Shown: positions 17,163 through 25,970, numbered from the stretch's first letter. The stretch: 43,465 nucleotides of DNA from Corynebacterium sp. (GCA_030530985.1 JAUMTX010000008.1:38783-82247), one strand, 5' to 3'. The notes: generated from the letters alone by a model not told the origin. A program made the numbers and translations.

Positions 17163-18164
17163 ATGGCAATCCTCGTTTTGGGTGGTGCCGGCTATATCGG
17201 CTCCCACATGGTGGATTATCTTGTTCATCACACAGATGAGGAGGTCATTGTCGTTGATAACCTCCTGACTGGCCACCTTGAAGCAGTGCACGCGGATGCC
17301 ACCTTCTACCAGGGTGACTTGGCCGACCAGGACTTTATGCGTGGTATCTTCAAGGCCCATAATGAGATTGATGCGGTCATTCACTTTGCCGCCTCCAGCC
17401 TTGTTGCTGAATCCATGGAAAACCCACTCAAGTATTTTGATAATAATACGGTGGGTATGGTCAAGCTCCTGGAAGTCATGAATGAGTGTGGTGTGAAGAA
17501 TATTGTCTTCTCCTCCACTGCTGCGACTTACGGCATCCCTGAGGAGATGCCAATCCGTGAAACCACCCCACAGAAGCCAATCAACCCTTATGGTGAATCC
17601 AAGCTCATGATGGAAACTATCATGAAGTGGGCTGATCAGGCCCATGGTATCCGCTATGTGCCACTGCGCTATTTCAATGTGGCTGGTGCAAAGCCGGATG
17701 GCTCCATTGGTGAGGACCACAATCCTGAAACCCACCTGCTTCCTATTGTGCTTCAGGTGGCTGCCGGCAAGCGCGAAAAGATCTTCATCTTCGGCGATGA
17801 TTACAATACCCCGGATGGCACCAATATCCGCGACTATGTTCATCCATTTGACCTTGCCACCGCGCACCTTAAGGCCGTGGAATACCTCCGTGCCGGAAAC
17901 CCATCCACTGCCTTCAACCTGGGTTCTGCCAATGGCTTCTCCAACCTGGAAATTGTGGAAGCTGCCCGTAAGGTCACCGGCCATCCTATTCCTGCCGAAC
18001 GTGCTGACCGCCGCCCTGGTGACCCTGATACCCTCATTGCCTGCTCCGATAAGGCCCGTGAGATTTTGGGCTGGACCCCAGAGTACGACACTATGGAAGA
18101 AATCATCGCCACCGCCTGGGCCTGGCACTCCAGCCACCCTAATGGCTACGGTGAGGATAAGTAG
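17163..18164 (+). CDS. galE: UDP-glucose 4-epimerase
   Basis: 333 residues, full-length extended short-chain dehydrogenase fold. It interconverts UDP-galactose and UDP-glucose, closing the Leloir cycle, with bound NAD. The NAD-binding GGAGYIGSH motif is at residues about 7-15. The catalytic Ser/Tyr/Lys set is visible as FSSTAATYG and NPYGESK. The C-terminal part has RYFNVAGA and the DYVHPFDLA block. The start lies three bases after the galT stop and uses GGAG within the galT end. It is the last gene of the galactose module and is followed by a strong terminator. Confidence 0.95.
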   Translation: MAILVLGGAGYIGSHMVDYLVHHTDEEVIVVDNLLTGHLEAVHADATFYQGDLADQDFMRGIFKAHNEIDAVIHFAASSLVAESMENPLKYFDNNTVGMVKLLEVMNECGVKNIVFSSTAATYGIPEEMPIRETTPQKPINPYGESKLMMETIMKWADQAHGIRYVPLRYFNVAGAKPDGSIGEDHNPETHLLPIVLQVAAGKREKIFIFGDDYNTPDGTNIRDYVHPFDLATAHLKAVEYLRAGNPSTAFNLGSANGFSNLEIVEAARKVTGHPIPAERADRRPGDPDTLIACSDKAREILGWTPEYDTMEEIIATAWAWHSSHPNGYGEDK

Positions 18165-18186
18165 CGACTATAGCCTCTGAATAAGA

Positions 18187-18223
18187 AAAGGGCCGTGTCC
18201 GGATAAACCGGGCACGGCCCTTT
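18187..18223. terminator. Bidirectional terminator after galE
   Basis: AAAGGGCCGTG (18187-18197) and CACGGCCCTTT (18213-18223) with inner CCGG pairing form a long stable stem. It lies between galE (+) and the membrane-protein gene (-) and marks the right edge of the galactose module. Confidence 0.88.
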
Positions 18224-18241
18224 GGTGTTTGTGCTATTCCA

Positions 18242-18709
18242 CTAGAGCTCGAAATACTCTGGTAGCTTAGCTGTACCACCCAGGTGGAAAAGCCTAATAA
18301 GTGGGCGGGTGCGCAGATGGCGGGTATCTGTGACAGCAGCGTCATAGAAACGGTGCGTCAGCTGCACACGAACCATGGCCTCAGCAAGAGCGGCAGGAAT
18401 CTCCTGATTCGCTGCTGTGCTAGATGCTGTGAGGCCAGGGACGGAATCAAGAAGCTCACGCTCCTTGGCAATACGGGCATCAAAGTTTTGGTACTCAAGA
18501 CCCACATGTTCCGCTGCACTGGCCAATGGGGCCAGATGCGGGTACAACGTGGCGATGACCGCGCCGCGACGGTTGAGCGCGGCCTCCAAGGACGCACGAG
18601 CCGCATCAGTGCGAATATGCAGACGGTGAAGTCGCTGTGCATTGAAATAGGCCCAGAGGATGATAACAACTAGGGCAACAATGACGACGACAACAGCATC
18701 AGGCAACAT
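18242..18709 (-). CDS. Small single-pass membrane protein, LemA-like
   Basis: 155 residues. One N-terminal membrane helix (about 4-21, VVVVIVALVVIILWAYF) and a cytoplasmic or extracytoplasmic helical rest. The segment DAARASLEAALNRRGAVIATLYPHL has the spacing of the LemA family core (a helix, then R-R-x3-I-x2-L-x-P), but the match is weak and judged by eye. Its ATG overlaps the stop of the upstream uraA by one base (TAATG), so it is translated with the permease. Function unknown; the coupling hints at a link with UraA or simply a conserved operon. Confidence 0.75.
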   Translation of the reverse strand: MLPDAVVVVIVALVVIILWAYFNAQRLHRLHIRTDAARASLEAALNRRGAVIATLYPHLAPLASAAEHVGLEYQNFDARIAKERELLDSVPGLTASSTAANQEIPAALAEAMVRVQLTHRFYDAAVTDTRHLRTRPLIRLFHLGGTAKLPEYFEL

Positions 18710-19983
18710 TACTTACGACCCTCACCGACGGTATCAAAAAGCTTCTTCATGATTGGATAAGCAATGATAACACCAATGGAACCCCAAGCAATACCCTGCA
18801 GCTGAAGGGAACCCACATTAAGAGTCAGGTTACCAATACCCGCAATCAGGGCCACGGCAGCGGTGGTGAGGTTCACAGGGTGGGTGAAATCAACCTTATT
18901 ATCCTGCCAAATACGGATGCCGAGCATACCGATCAGACCATAAAGAACAATGGTGGCGCCACCAAGAACACCGCTAGGAATGGTCAGAACCAAAGCACCG
19001 AACTTAGGGACAAAGGCCAGAAGAATAGCGCAGGCGGCAGCAACCCAATAGGCAGCGGTGGAATACACCTTGGTAGCAGCCATAACACCAATATTTTCAG
19101 CATAGGTGGTGGTACCAGAACCACCGAAGCCACCAGCAAGGGTGGTAGCCACACCATCAGCAATAAGGGCATCGCCAGCAATATCGTCCAGGTCGCGGCC
19201 GGTCATGGAGGCCACAGCCTTCACATGGCCCACATTTTCAGCAATGAGGACAATGATGACTGGGATACAGATAAAGACGACATCGAAATGCAGCGCAGGG
19301 CTGTGGAATTCAGGAAGACCAATCCAGGCGGCGCTGCTAATGGTCTCACGGGTGCCCTCAGGAACATTGCCGGTTACCGCAGCAAAAACCCAGCCCACAA
19401 TAACACCGATGAGGATAGAAAGGCGGGAAATCATGCCGCGACCAATAACGGTGCAGAGCAAAATCACAAGAAGAGTAACGCCAGCAACCAAAGGCTGCTT
19501 TTCAAAATCAGAGGTGGCGGCACTGGCCAGGTTCAGACCAATGAAGGCCACAATGGCGCCGGACACAACCGGAGGAAGCACCGCATCAATAACACCACGG
19601 CCAGCAATCTTAACAATCACACCGACCAGGAGCAGCGCAATACCGGCAGCAAGCACGCCACCAACCTGAGCATTAATGCCCTGCGCCTGGGAGGCGGTCA
19701 GAGGGGCAATAAATGCGAAGGAGGAACCCAAATAGGATGGGAGGCGGTTGCGGGTAATGAGCAGGAAGAGAATCGTGCCAATACCGGAGAACAGAAGTGT
19801 GGTGTTGACCGGGAAACCGGTCAGTGTAGGCACAAGAAGGGTCGCACCAAACATGGCTACAACATGCTGTAGACCAATGCCAATGGTGCGACCCCAACTC
19901 AGTCGTTCTTCAGGTGCAACAACAGCACCCGGTTTAATTTGTTTGCCGTCGCCGTGGACGGTCCAACCCCAAGATGTACTCAT
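18709..19983 (-). CDS. uraA: NCS2-family uracil permease
   Basis: 424 residues, with about twelve to fourteen membrane helices. NCS2 nucleobase:cation symporters import uracil or xanthine. The residues linked to uracil binding in E. coli UraA have counterparts here: the His in GIGLQHVVAMFGATLLVP, the SSFAFIAPL block, Glu and His in AENVGHV, and the Glu in TTYAENIGVMA. Uracil is therefore the most likely substrate. ATG 19983 is chosen; an in-frame TTG at 19992 is also possible. It begins a few bases after the hflX stop and its own stop overlaps the next gene, so hflX-uraA-LemA-like form a tight operon. Confidence 0.88.
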   Translation of the reverse strand: MSTSWGWTVHGDGKQIKPGAVVAPEERLSWGRTIGIGLQHVVAMFGATLLVPTLTGFPVNTTLLFSGIGTILFLLITRNRLPSYLGSSFAFIAPLTASQAQGINAQVGGVLAAGIALLLVGVIVKIAGRGVIDAVLPPVVSGAIVAFIGLNLASAATSDFEKQPLVAGVTLLVILLCTVIGRGMISRLSILIGVIVGWVFAAVTGNVPEGTRETISSAAWIGLPEFHSPALHFDVVFICIPVIIVLIAENVGHVKAVASMTGRDLDDIAGDALIADGVATTLAGGFGGSGTTTYAENIGVMAATKVYSTAAYWVAAACAILLAFVPKFGALVLTIPSGVLGGATIVLYGLIGMLGIRIWQDNKVDFTHPVNLTTAAVALIAGIGNLTLNVGSLQLQGIAWGSIGVIIAYPIMKKLFDTVGEGRK

Positions 19984-19994
19984 GACCCCCAATA

Positions 19995-21419
19995 TTATTG
20001 AGAAGTCATGCTTTCATGCAAATAGGATTCGTACTTCTTAGCAAGTTCCTGTGGAAGGCGAATATCAAGGAGAGTGCCCTCATTGATGTGCTCTTCCTTG
20101 AGGACAGTGCCCTTCTCATGGAGTTCCGCAACGATTCGACCATCGGAATACGGAATAAGCAGGCTCACATGGGCATCGCGCTCATTGAGGAAAAGTTCCA
20201 CGCGGGCTTCAAGTTCCTCAATGCCCTCACCTGTTTTTGCGGAGACAAATACCACATCTTCGAGGTGGTGGCGCAGCTCCGCCAGGACCAGTTCATCGGC
20301 CGCATCAATCTTATTCACCACAATAATTTCGGCCGGTGGTTCCGCCTTGGTTTCACGAACAATATCGGTGATGACATTATTCACGGCCTCAATCTGCTTG
20401 AGTGGGAATGGGTCGGAACCATCCACCACGTGGAGCACCAAATCGGCCTCAATGACTTCCTCCAAGGTGGAACGGAAGGCTTCAACCAACTGGGTAGGCA
20501 GGTGGCGCACAAAACCAACAGTATCGGTGAAGGTCACTGCCCTGCCGTCCTTGAGGTTCACACGGCGAGTAGTCGGGTCCAGGGTGGCAAAGAGAGCATC
20601 CTCAACCAGCACACCGGCACCAGTCATGGCATTAATGAGAGAGGACTTACCAGCATTGGTATAACCCGCAATAGCAACCTGGGCAATGGCGGATTCCTTA
20701 CGCTGGGAGCGCTTAATCTCACGGGAGGTCTTCATACCCGCAATTTCCTTGCGAAGCTTGGCCATATCGGAGCGCAGACGGCGCCTATCGGCCTCAATCT
20801 TGGTTTCACCAGGACCACGCAGACCCACACCACCATTGGAACCGGCACGACCACCGGCCTGACGGGACAGAGCGCCACCCCAACCACGTACGCGGGTAAT
20901 GAGATATTCCATCTGCGCCAGGGAAACCTGGGCCTTACCTTCCTTGGACTTGGCGTGCTGGGCGAAAATATCAAGAATCAGCATGGTGCGGTCAATAACC
21001 TTGACGTCCAATGCCTTTTCCAGGGCAATCATCTGGCCGGGGCTGAGCTCACCATCGCAGACCACGGTATCGGCACCGGTGGCCTGAACAATATCTTTGA
21101 GTTCCTTGACCTTACCGGAACCAATATAGGTGCCGGCATCAGGCTTATCGCGCTTCTGATAGAGGGTTTCAAGCACCTCAGAGCCGGCTGTTTCAGCCAG
21201 GGCTCGGAGCTCCTCCAGATTGGCTTCAATCTCCGCTAGAGTTCCGCTGGTCCACACACCAACCAGGATTACTTTCTCCAGGCGGAGTTTACGATACTCA
21301 ACATCATAACCATCAGTTTGCTCAGTATCGTGGATATTTAAACGACGAAGTCGGGAGCGCGACTCAAGGTCGAGCTCACCGACTGTAGGTTCATTTACGT
21401 GTAATTCGCGTTCAGTCAT
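19995..21419 (-). CDS. hflX: Ribosome-associated GTPase HflX
   Basis: 474 residues. The N-terminal HflX domain (about 45-225) includes GSGKVKEL, the SPGQMIALEKAL block and the glycine-rich RGPGETKIEADRR segment. The G domain (about 240-410) has G1 GYTNAGKSS, G3 DTVGFVRHLP and G4 NKIDAAD. HflX binds 50S subunits and helps rescue stalled or heat-damaged ribosomes. It sits between the feo operon and uraA on the same strand, with dapF and miaA further on, the same neighbourhood as Rv2725c in M. tuberculosis. The gap to the feoC-like gene is only 9 bp, so it may be co-transcribed with iron uptake genes. Confidence 0.94.
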   Translation of the reverse strand: MTERELHVNEPTVGELDLESRSRLRRLNIHDTEQTDGYDVEYRKLRLEKVILVGVWTSGTLAEIEANLEELRALAETAGSEVLETLYQKRDKPDAGTYIGSGKVKELKDIVQATGADTVVCDGELSPGQMIALEKALDVKVIDRTMLILDIFAQHAKSKEGKAQVSLAQMEYLITRVRGWGGALSRQAGGRAGSNGGVGLRGPGETKIEADRRRLRSDMAKLRKEIAGMKTSREIKRSQRKESAIAQVAIAGYTNAGKSSLINAMTGAGVLVEDALFATLDPTTRRVNLKDGRAVTFTDTVGFVRHLPTQLVEAFRSTLEEVIEADLVLHVVDGSDPFPLKQIEAVNNVITDIVRETKAEPPAEIIVVNKIDAADELVLAELRHHLEDVVFVSAKTGEGIEELEARVELFLNERDAHVSLLIPYSDGRIVAELHEKGTVLKEEHINEGTLLDIRLPQELAKKYESYLHESMTSQ

Positions 21420-21428
21420 TACTGACTA

Positions 21429-21767
21429 TTATTGCACAACAGGCTTCAATGTTAGAACATGCAAGCCACGGCCAAGGGCTGCGGCGGGCGGGTTAAAGGC
21501 CGGATTACTTTCGGCATCACCACGGTGATCGCAGTCCGAAGCACAGGAGCCACAGGCGCCCGCACAGACAGATTCCACGTGGGAGTCCAATTTGCCCATG
21601 CGCGCCAGATGCTCAAGAACAATACTGACAGTACCTTCACTCAAGGCAGTGCGCTTGACAATAGCATCCTTGGTATTGGCGCCAGCCTCAATGGCCTCCA
21701 GGACGGCGGCCATTGGGCGGGAGGAGCGCTCCGGATGCTCAGGGGTGCGGGTTTTACGGAAAAACAT
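21429..21767 (-). CDS. FeoC-like protein with four-cysteine cluster
   Basis: 112 residues from the ATG at the complement of 21765-21767, two bases after the feoB stop. The first half looks like a small winged-helix domain (about 17-66: AAVLEAIEAGANTKDAIVKR, then TALSEGTVSIVLEHLARMG). It is followed by Cys68, Cys72, Cys75 and Cys79 in the pattern C-x3-C-x2-C-x3-C (SVCAGACGSCASDCDH), like the Fe-S site of FeoC proteins. The tail (about 85-112) is Ala/Pro-rich and unrecognised. As the third gene after feoA and feoB it probably regulates FeoB activity or stability, or feo expression, in response to iron or oxygen. The family call is by context and motif. Confidence 0.78.
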   Translation of the reverse strand: MFFRKTRTPEHPERSSRPMAAVLEAIEAGANTKDAIVKRTALSEGTVSIVLEHLARMGKLDSHVESVCAGACGSCASDCDHRGDAESNPAFNPPAAALGRGLHVLTLKPVVQ

Positions 21768-21769
21768 GA

Positions 21770-23710
21770 TTAGAACCAAATCTTGAGAATATTGAAGGCG
21801 ACAACAGCAAGGACCCATGCCAGGGCCAGCTGAATAACAACGCCAATAATGGTCCACTTGGCACCAACCTCACGGCGCTGGGCACCAAGGGTTGCTACAC
21901 ATGGGGTGTAGGCCAGGAGGAAGAGCATGAATGCCCACACAGCAGCAATGGTGTGGCCGCCAGATGCATTAGCAAAATCGGCACGAACATTCTGTGCCAA
22001 GGAGCTCTCAGCCTGGGTTTCAGCATCATCATCGGTCACATCATCCACCGCATAGGTCTGTGCCCAGGAGGAGATAACTGCTTCCTTGGCCACAAAGCCG
22101 GTGATCAAGGTACCGGTCAAAGTGCCCTTACCAAAACCTGCTGGCTCAAAGACTGGGGCAATAGCCTCAGATACGCGACCATAGACAGAGTCCTCGAATG
22201 GCAGGTCCTCATCGGCGAAACCATAGCCGCTAACAACTGGGGTGGACTGCAGCATAAAGACGGCAGCCACGGTGATGACAATAATGCCACCGGCGGTCTG
22301 CAGGAAGCCCTTGAGGCGAACCCACATGACGGAGAGCGCCAGGCGTGGGCCAGGAATCTGGTAGACAGGCAGGTCAATAACCAGTGGCTCAAAGCCCACA
22401 TGGCGCCACAGGGTGGCACGCATGAGCAGACCAGCCAGAACAACCATGCCCACAGAAATCAGGTACATGACAAAGACCACGGTGCCGGCATGATCCGGGA
22501 AGAAGGTGGCCGAAAGCATCACAAACACGGTCAGACGTGCGGAGCAAGAGGTGAATGGGATGAGAAGCACGGTGAGCAGACGGTGCTCAGGCTTACCCAA
22601 GACGCGGGTGGAGGAAATAGCTGGCACATTGCAGCCAAAGCCCACAATCAGCGGAATAAAGGCCTTACCAGGAAGACCGATGGTCTTCATGAGTCGGTCA
22701 GTCACCACAGCAGCACGGGCCATATAGCCGGAGTCTTCCAGCACAGCCAAGCAGAGGAACATGAGGGCCATCAGTGGGGCGAAGGTCAGAACCATACCCA
22801 CACCACCGATAAGACCATCAACAATCAGGCCGCTAATAATGGCGTGGTCACCAATCAAACCGGAAACAAAGTCGGAGATTGGGCCGCTGAAGAGATTATC
22901 CAAACCATCCTGGAATGGCTTTGCCACAGTGGTCGTGATTTGGAAAACACACCACATGACAAAGAGGAAGAGCAGCGGGCCGAGCACTGGGTGCAGGGCG
23001 AACTTATCAATACGCTCAGTCAGTGTGGCCTTTGGTGGCTCAATTTCCTTAACGGAAGCCTCAAGGGCACGCTCAACCCAGTCAAAGCGGGCATCAGCAA
23101 TCTCAAAATCATCACCCTGCACGCGCGCACGGCGACGACGAGGGGTGGTTTCAAGCTGCTCCAGTACCTTTTCACCAACCACCTTGAGGTTAGCGCGGCG
23201 GCGAGGATCCACAATGACCACAGGGGCCTTAATGAATTCACTCAAAGCCTCAGCATCAATAGCCTGGCCCTGAGAGCGGGCGATATCTTCCTTGGTGATA
23301 ACCACGACAACACGGAACTTACGCTCCGCCAGCTGCGCCACCATGTACAGGGAACGGCTCAAAGAAGCCGCATCCACCGCAACCATAACCAGGTCAGGGC
23401 GCTCATTAGGGTCAACATTAATAACCAAGTCGCGGGTGAGCTCCTCATCCGGGCTCACTGGGTCCAAGGAATAGGCACCTGGGAAGTCAATAACATCAAA
23501 TTCCTGCTCCCCCACGCGCCATGCGCCACGGGAGACTGCCACGGTGGTACCTGGCCAGTTACCCATAGCGGCCTTGGCGCCAGTCAGACCGTTAAAGAGA
23601 GTCGACTTACCGGCATTTGGTGCACCAACCAGTGCAATAACTGGGGAACCAGCCTTGGCTTGCTGCGTATTTGTTTCGCAGTGGCAGGTGGTTGCTGACA
23701 TTTTTGCCAT
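21770..23710 (-). CDS. feoB: Ferrous iron transporter FeoB
   Basis: 646 residues, in the short range for FeoB. The N-terminal cytoplasmic G domain (about 22-190) has G1 GAPNAGKSTLFNGLTG, then MGNWPGTTV (switch I), DFPGAYSL (G3) and VVVITKED (G4 region). The membrane part (about 240-640) has the Gate motifs, seen as GYMARAAVVTDRLMK and GFGCNVPAI, where the cysteine is thought to contact iron. It imports Fe2+ across the cytoplasmic membrane. The start overlaps the feoA stop by one base (TAATG) with AGGGAGG upstream. A short Cys-His-Cys segment (TTCHCET) at residues 8-14 precedes the G domain, unusual and possibly metal-binding. Confidence 0.95.
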   Translation of the reverse strand: MAKMSATTCHCETNTQQAKAGSPVIALVGAPNAGKSTLFNGLTGAKAAMGNWPGTTVAVSRGAWRVGEQEFDVIDFPGAYSLDPVSPDEELTRDLVINVDPNERPDLVMVAVDAASLSRSLYMVAQLAERKFRVVVVITKEDIARSQGQAIDAEALSEFIKAPVVIVDPRRRANLKVVGEKVLEQLETTPRRRRARVQGDDFEIADARFDWVERALEASVKEIEPPKATLTERIDKFALHPVLGPLLFLFVMWCVFQITTTVAKPFQDGLDNLFSGPISDFVSGLIGDHAIISGLIVDGLIGGVGMVLTFAPLMALMFLCLAVLEDSGYMARAAVVTDRLMKTIGLPGKAFIPLIVGFGCNVPAISSTRVLGKPEHRLLTVLLIPFTSCSARLTVFVMLSATFFPDHAGTVVFVMYLISVGMVVLAGLLMRATLWRHVGFEPLVIDLPVYQIPGPRLALSVMWVRLKGFLQTAGGIIVITVAAVFMLQSTPVVSGYGFADEDLPFEDSVYGRVSEAIAPVFEPAGFGKGTLTGTLITGFVAKEAVISSWAQTYAVDDVTDDDAETQAESSLAQNVRADFANASGGHTIAAVWAFMLFLLAYTPCVATLGAQRREVGAKWTIIGVVIQLALAWVLAVVAFNILKIWF

Positions 23711-23973
23711 TAGAGTTGACCTCCCTGGGCAGTAGGTGAGACGTGAATCAATTGGGCTGTTTTCTTATCCATGGCGTAGCGGGTGCGGTCAATCTTGACC
23801 ATGCGGCCGCCGCCACTGGTGCGCATAATGGTGGTTACTTCCGCACCAACGCGCAGACCCAACTCACGAAGACGAAGGTTCATCTCCTGGCTAAAAGCCT
23901 CTTCCGAAACGGAAGAAATAACACCGGACTGCCCCTTAGGCAGCTCGATTAATGGAATCTCTGACGAGACCAT
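23710..23973 (-). CDS. feoA: Ferrous iron transport accessory protein FeoA
   Basis: 87 residues from the ATG at the complement of 23971-23973, which has GGAG six bases upstream. A longer open frame continues upstream but that part lies in the promoter region and does not look like FeoA. It is a small SH3-like domain with LIELPKGQSG, LRLRELGLRVGAEV and the RYAMDKKTAQLIHV end typical of FeoA. It binds and assists FeoB in Fe2+ uptake. One-base overlap with feoB shows tight coupling. Confidence 0.9.
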   Translation of the reverse strand: MVSSEIPLIELPKGQSGVISSVSEEAFSQEMNLRLRELGLRVGAEVTTIMRTSGGGRMVKIDRTRYAMDKKTAQLIHVSPTAQGGQL

Positions 23974-24063
23974 GGTGCGCTCCAAAATATTGATGATGAA
24001 AATACTGCGGTCCGAATTGCACCCCGACATGCGGAATACGCATTCGGGATGTATGCCGGATTT

Positions 24064-24119
24064 ATTACCTATAGTAATACCTAAATTAGCTTTACCTGCC
24101 CTCAAACTTAGGTAAACCA
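24064..24119. promoter_or_regulatory. Possible DtxR (iron repressor) boxes upstream of feoA
   Basis: On the minus strand, the 19 bases at 24099-24081 match the DtxR consensus (TTAGGTTAGGCTAACCTAA) at 12 of 19 positions by my count. Further TTAGGT half-sites lie at 24109-24114 and, on the minus strand, within 24078-24084. An ATTAC-CTATA-GTAAT inverted repeat is at 24064-24078. In corynebacteria DtxR with Fe2+ represses iron uptake genes, so this is the expected place for such a site, but no single box is close to perfect. Confidence 0.5.
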
Positions 24120-24238
24120 AGCTTGTTGTCTAGTCCTCAACCACATATGTAGTGTGTAAATTGTGCAAAAAATTAAATAGGTCACATTTGCCCTGGGCAG
24201 GCGGAATGATCTTTATGCAAAAGAATTGACAATGAGTC

Positions 24239-24244
24239 TAGAAT
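24239..24244 (+). promoter_or_regulatory. -10 hexamer of the Cys-tail gene, likely leaderless
   Basis: TAGAAT ends seven bases before ATG 24252 and no ribosome site is visible, as in leaderless corynebacterial genes. TTGACA at 24226-24231 is too near to be its -35. Confidence 0.45.
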
Positions 24245-24251
24245 AGTATGC

Positions 24252-24977
24252 ATGAGTTCCGATTCCGATCTACGCAGTATCGGCATGGACTACCCCTCCT
24301 GGCAGGAGGCTGTCGATGCCGCTATCGCCAGCAATAGGCTTTCTGTTGTTGGTGAACTCGGTTCTGGCCAGTTGGTCCAGTTCCGCGACCCAAGTGGTGC
24401 ACAGATTATTATTGTGGCCGCTGAACCTTATGCCGTTTTCGCAGGCTTCTTCCCTGCCGGCAATCTCCAGGCTGTCACTGCCCACATCACCATGATTGAC
24501 CGCATTAAGGGCCGCCTTGATGTCCTTGATGCTAATGGTGAAGTCATGGGCAGCGTTGAGGCCAATATTGCCCAGGGTCCTCTCCTTACTGAGGAAAAGT
24601 ACCAGCAGGTTTACCTCACCCTTTTAGGCAAGGAGGATCCTGCCGGTGAGCACAAGATTGTGGTGGAGTCAGCCCGCTATGCCACAAACCAGACCTCCGG
24701 CCAGCGCTACCGCGTCATTGAGGTTTCTGAGCCGGATCTCTTCACCGTGGTTCTCCCTGATGGCGAACTGCCACTTCAGGGCGATGAATTGACTGTGAGC
24801 GGCACCCTGTCTGGTGTTGTCGTTCCCCCACCTAGCTGCGGCGATGGCGGCGGCTGCGGTTGTGGCTCCGGCGGTTGCGGCAGCCATGCCTCCGAGGAAC
24901 CTAAGGAAGAAAAGCCTTCCGGTGGTTGCGGCGGCGGTGGCTGTGGTGGCGGCGGCTGCGGCGGTCACGGCCACTAA
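24252..24977 (+). CDS. Uncharacterised protein with Cys/Gly/His-rich C-terminal tail
   Basis: 241 residues; I do not recognise the family. Residues 1-194 look like an ordinary soluble domain rich in beta strands, with no cysteine at all and no signal peptide. The last 47 residues (195-241) hold all seven cysteines and three histidines, in two Gly/Cys blocks split by an acidic-lysine linker (EEPKEEKPS). The pattern is C-x5-C-x-C-x4-C, then three cysteines each five residues apart, ending GGHGH. Such a flexible thiol and imidazole tail suggests metal binding (iron, zinc, copper or nickel), and the gene lies head to head with the feo operon, with the possible DtxR boxes between them. A role as metal chaperone or store is inference. 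It ends at a strong terminator. Confidence 0.85.
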   Translation: MSSDSDLRSIGMDYPSWQEAVDAAIASNRLSVVGELGSGQLVQFRDPSGAQIIIVAAEPYAVFAGFFPAGNLQAVTAHITMIDRIKGRLDVLDANGEVMGSVEANIAQGPLLTEEKYQQVYLTLLGKEDPAGEHKIVVESARYATNQTSGQRYRVIEVSEPDLFTVVLPDGELPLQGDELTVSGTLSGVVVPPPSCGDGGGCGCGSGGCGSHASEEPKEEKPSGGCGGGGCGGGGCGGHGH

Positions 24978-24986
24978 ATACACTAA

Positions 24987-25017
24987 AGACCTGGTTTCTA
25001 CACCAGGTCTTTTTTTC
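24987..25017. terminator. Terminator after the Cys-tail gene
   Basis: AAGACCTGGT (24987-24996) and ACCAGGTCTT (25002-25011) with a T-run to 25017. A-rich sequence on the other side lets it work for the convergent LysR gene too. Confidence 0.9.
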
Positions 25018-25059
25018 TTGTCTTTTTTCTTGCGTTTTTCTTTTAGCCTATCGACGCCC

Positions 25060-25935
25060 CTACCCTTCTTTCAGGATCTCTAAAAATGCACTGGCCACCG
25101 GGCTCAATCGCCCGTGGCTCTTCCATATGAGACTGAGCCCTAGTTCGATCCGTGGGGAGAAAGGCACAAAACGCACAGTATTATCTGTTGCTGGTAGTTG
25201 GTCCAAGGCCAGAGCAATTCCTAGCCTGGCGCGAACCAGGCTATACACATTGCCGATGAGGTTGTATTGGGCGGCGATGGTGAATTCCTCAATGGGTTTA
25301 TGTAGCCAGCCAATGAGTCCGCCTTTGAGCTCTACCTCCTGCCGGGAGATAATGAGTGGATATTCTTCGAGGTCATAACTGGTGACACTTGGCTTCTGCG
25401 CAAGCGGGTGATCCAATGGCAGGATTACTCCCCAGCTGTCGCGGTGCTCTAGATCGAGGCGGTTGTAGTGTGTGGGCCCATCGGTGCCGATAGTGAGGCC
25501 GAAGTCGAGTGCCCCGCTATCAATGCCTTCATAGATATGGCTGGCATTATCACTATCCAGGTGCAGGGTGATATTCGGATGCTGTGCTCGTAGCTTGGCA
25601 GCTGCTTTGGCCAATATATCAAAGCCTGCGCTTTCACCTGCACCGATACTAAGTATTCCCGATAGTTCGGTTTCGCCGGCGTGGAAGTCTGCTTTGGTTT
25701 TATCAACTAGTGCAGATATATCTTGTGCTCTTTGGTAGAGAAGGTGCCCTGCGGCAGTGAGTTCGAGGCCTTTTGCCCTATTGCCTCTAATAAAGAGTTC
25801 GGTTGAGAGTTCTTTTTCTAGTTCCTTTATCTGTCGTGAGAGTGCAGGTTGGCTAATCCCTAGCACCCATGCGGCATCAATGAAACTTCCTTCTCTGCAT
25901 ACGGCAAGGAAGCTCTTGAGTTGGCGAATCTCCAC
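25060..25935 (-). CDS. LysR-family transcriptional regulator
   Basis: 291 residues, standard LysR length. The N-terminal winged helix-turn-helix is clear: [20 protein letters not shown], then [19 protein letters not shown] and the ELTAAGHLL segment. The remaining part (about 90-290) is the two-lobed co-inducer domain ([20 protein letters not shown]). It is transcribed away from the sugar acetyltransferase gene, with an inverted repeat of LysR type in between, so it probably controls that operon and itself. The ligand is unknown. In many gut bacteria, as I recall, similar LysR genes sit beside sugar acetyltransferases and cyclophilin-like proteins. Confidence 0.9.
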   Translation of the reverse strand: MEIRQLKSFLAVCREGSFIDAAWVLGISQPALSRQIKELEKELSTELFIRGNRAKGLELTAAGHLLYQRAQDISALVDKTKADFHAGETELSGILSIGAGESAGFDILAKAAAKLRAQHPNITLHLDSDNASHIYEGIDSGALDFGLTIGTDGPTHYNRLDLEHRDSWGVILPLDHPLAQKPSVTSYDLEEYPLIISRQEVELKGGLIGWLHKPIEEFTIAAQYNLIGNVYSLVRARLGIALALDQLPATDNTVRFVPFSPRIELGLSLIWKSHGRLSPVASAFLEILKEG

Positions 25936-25951
25936 GCTGACCTCCCAAAAA

Positions 25952-25970
25952 ATGCATAACTATTTTGCAT
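25952..25970. promoter_or_regulatory. LysR-type binding site between lysR and the acetyltransferase gene
   Basis: ATGCA (25952-25956), nine bases and TGCAT (25966-25970) form an inverted repeat in an AT-rich setting, just upstream of the lysR start. This has the size and T-N11-A character of LysR sites. Confidence 0.6.

Noticed and set aside
21953..23698. A 581-codon open frame antisense to feoB.
   Set aside because: Shadow of feoB; composition rich in His, Asn and Gln, with no domain.
24226..24231. TTGACA as the -35 box of the Cys-tail gene.
   Set aside because: Only seven bases from TAGAAT; a -10 at correct distance would fall on the start codon, leaving no start with a ribosome site.
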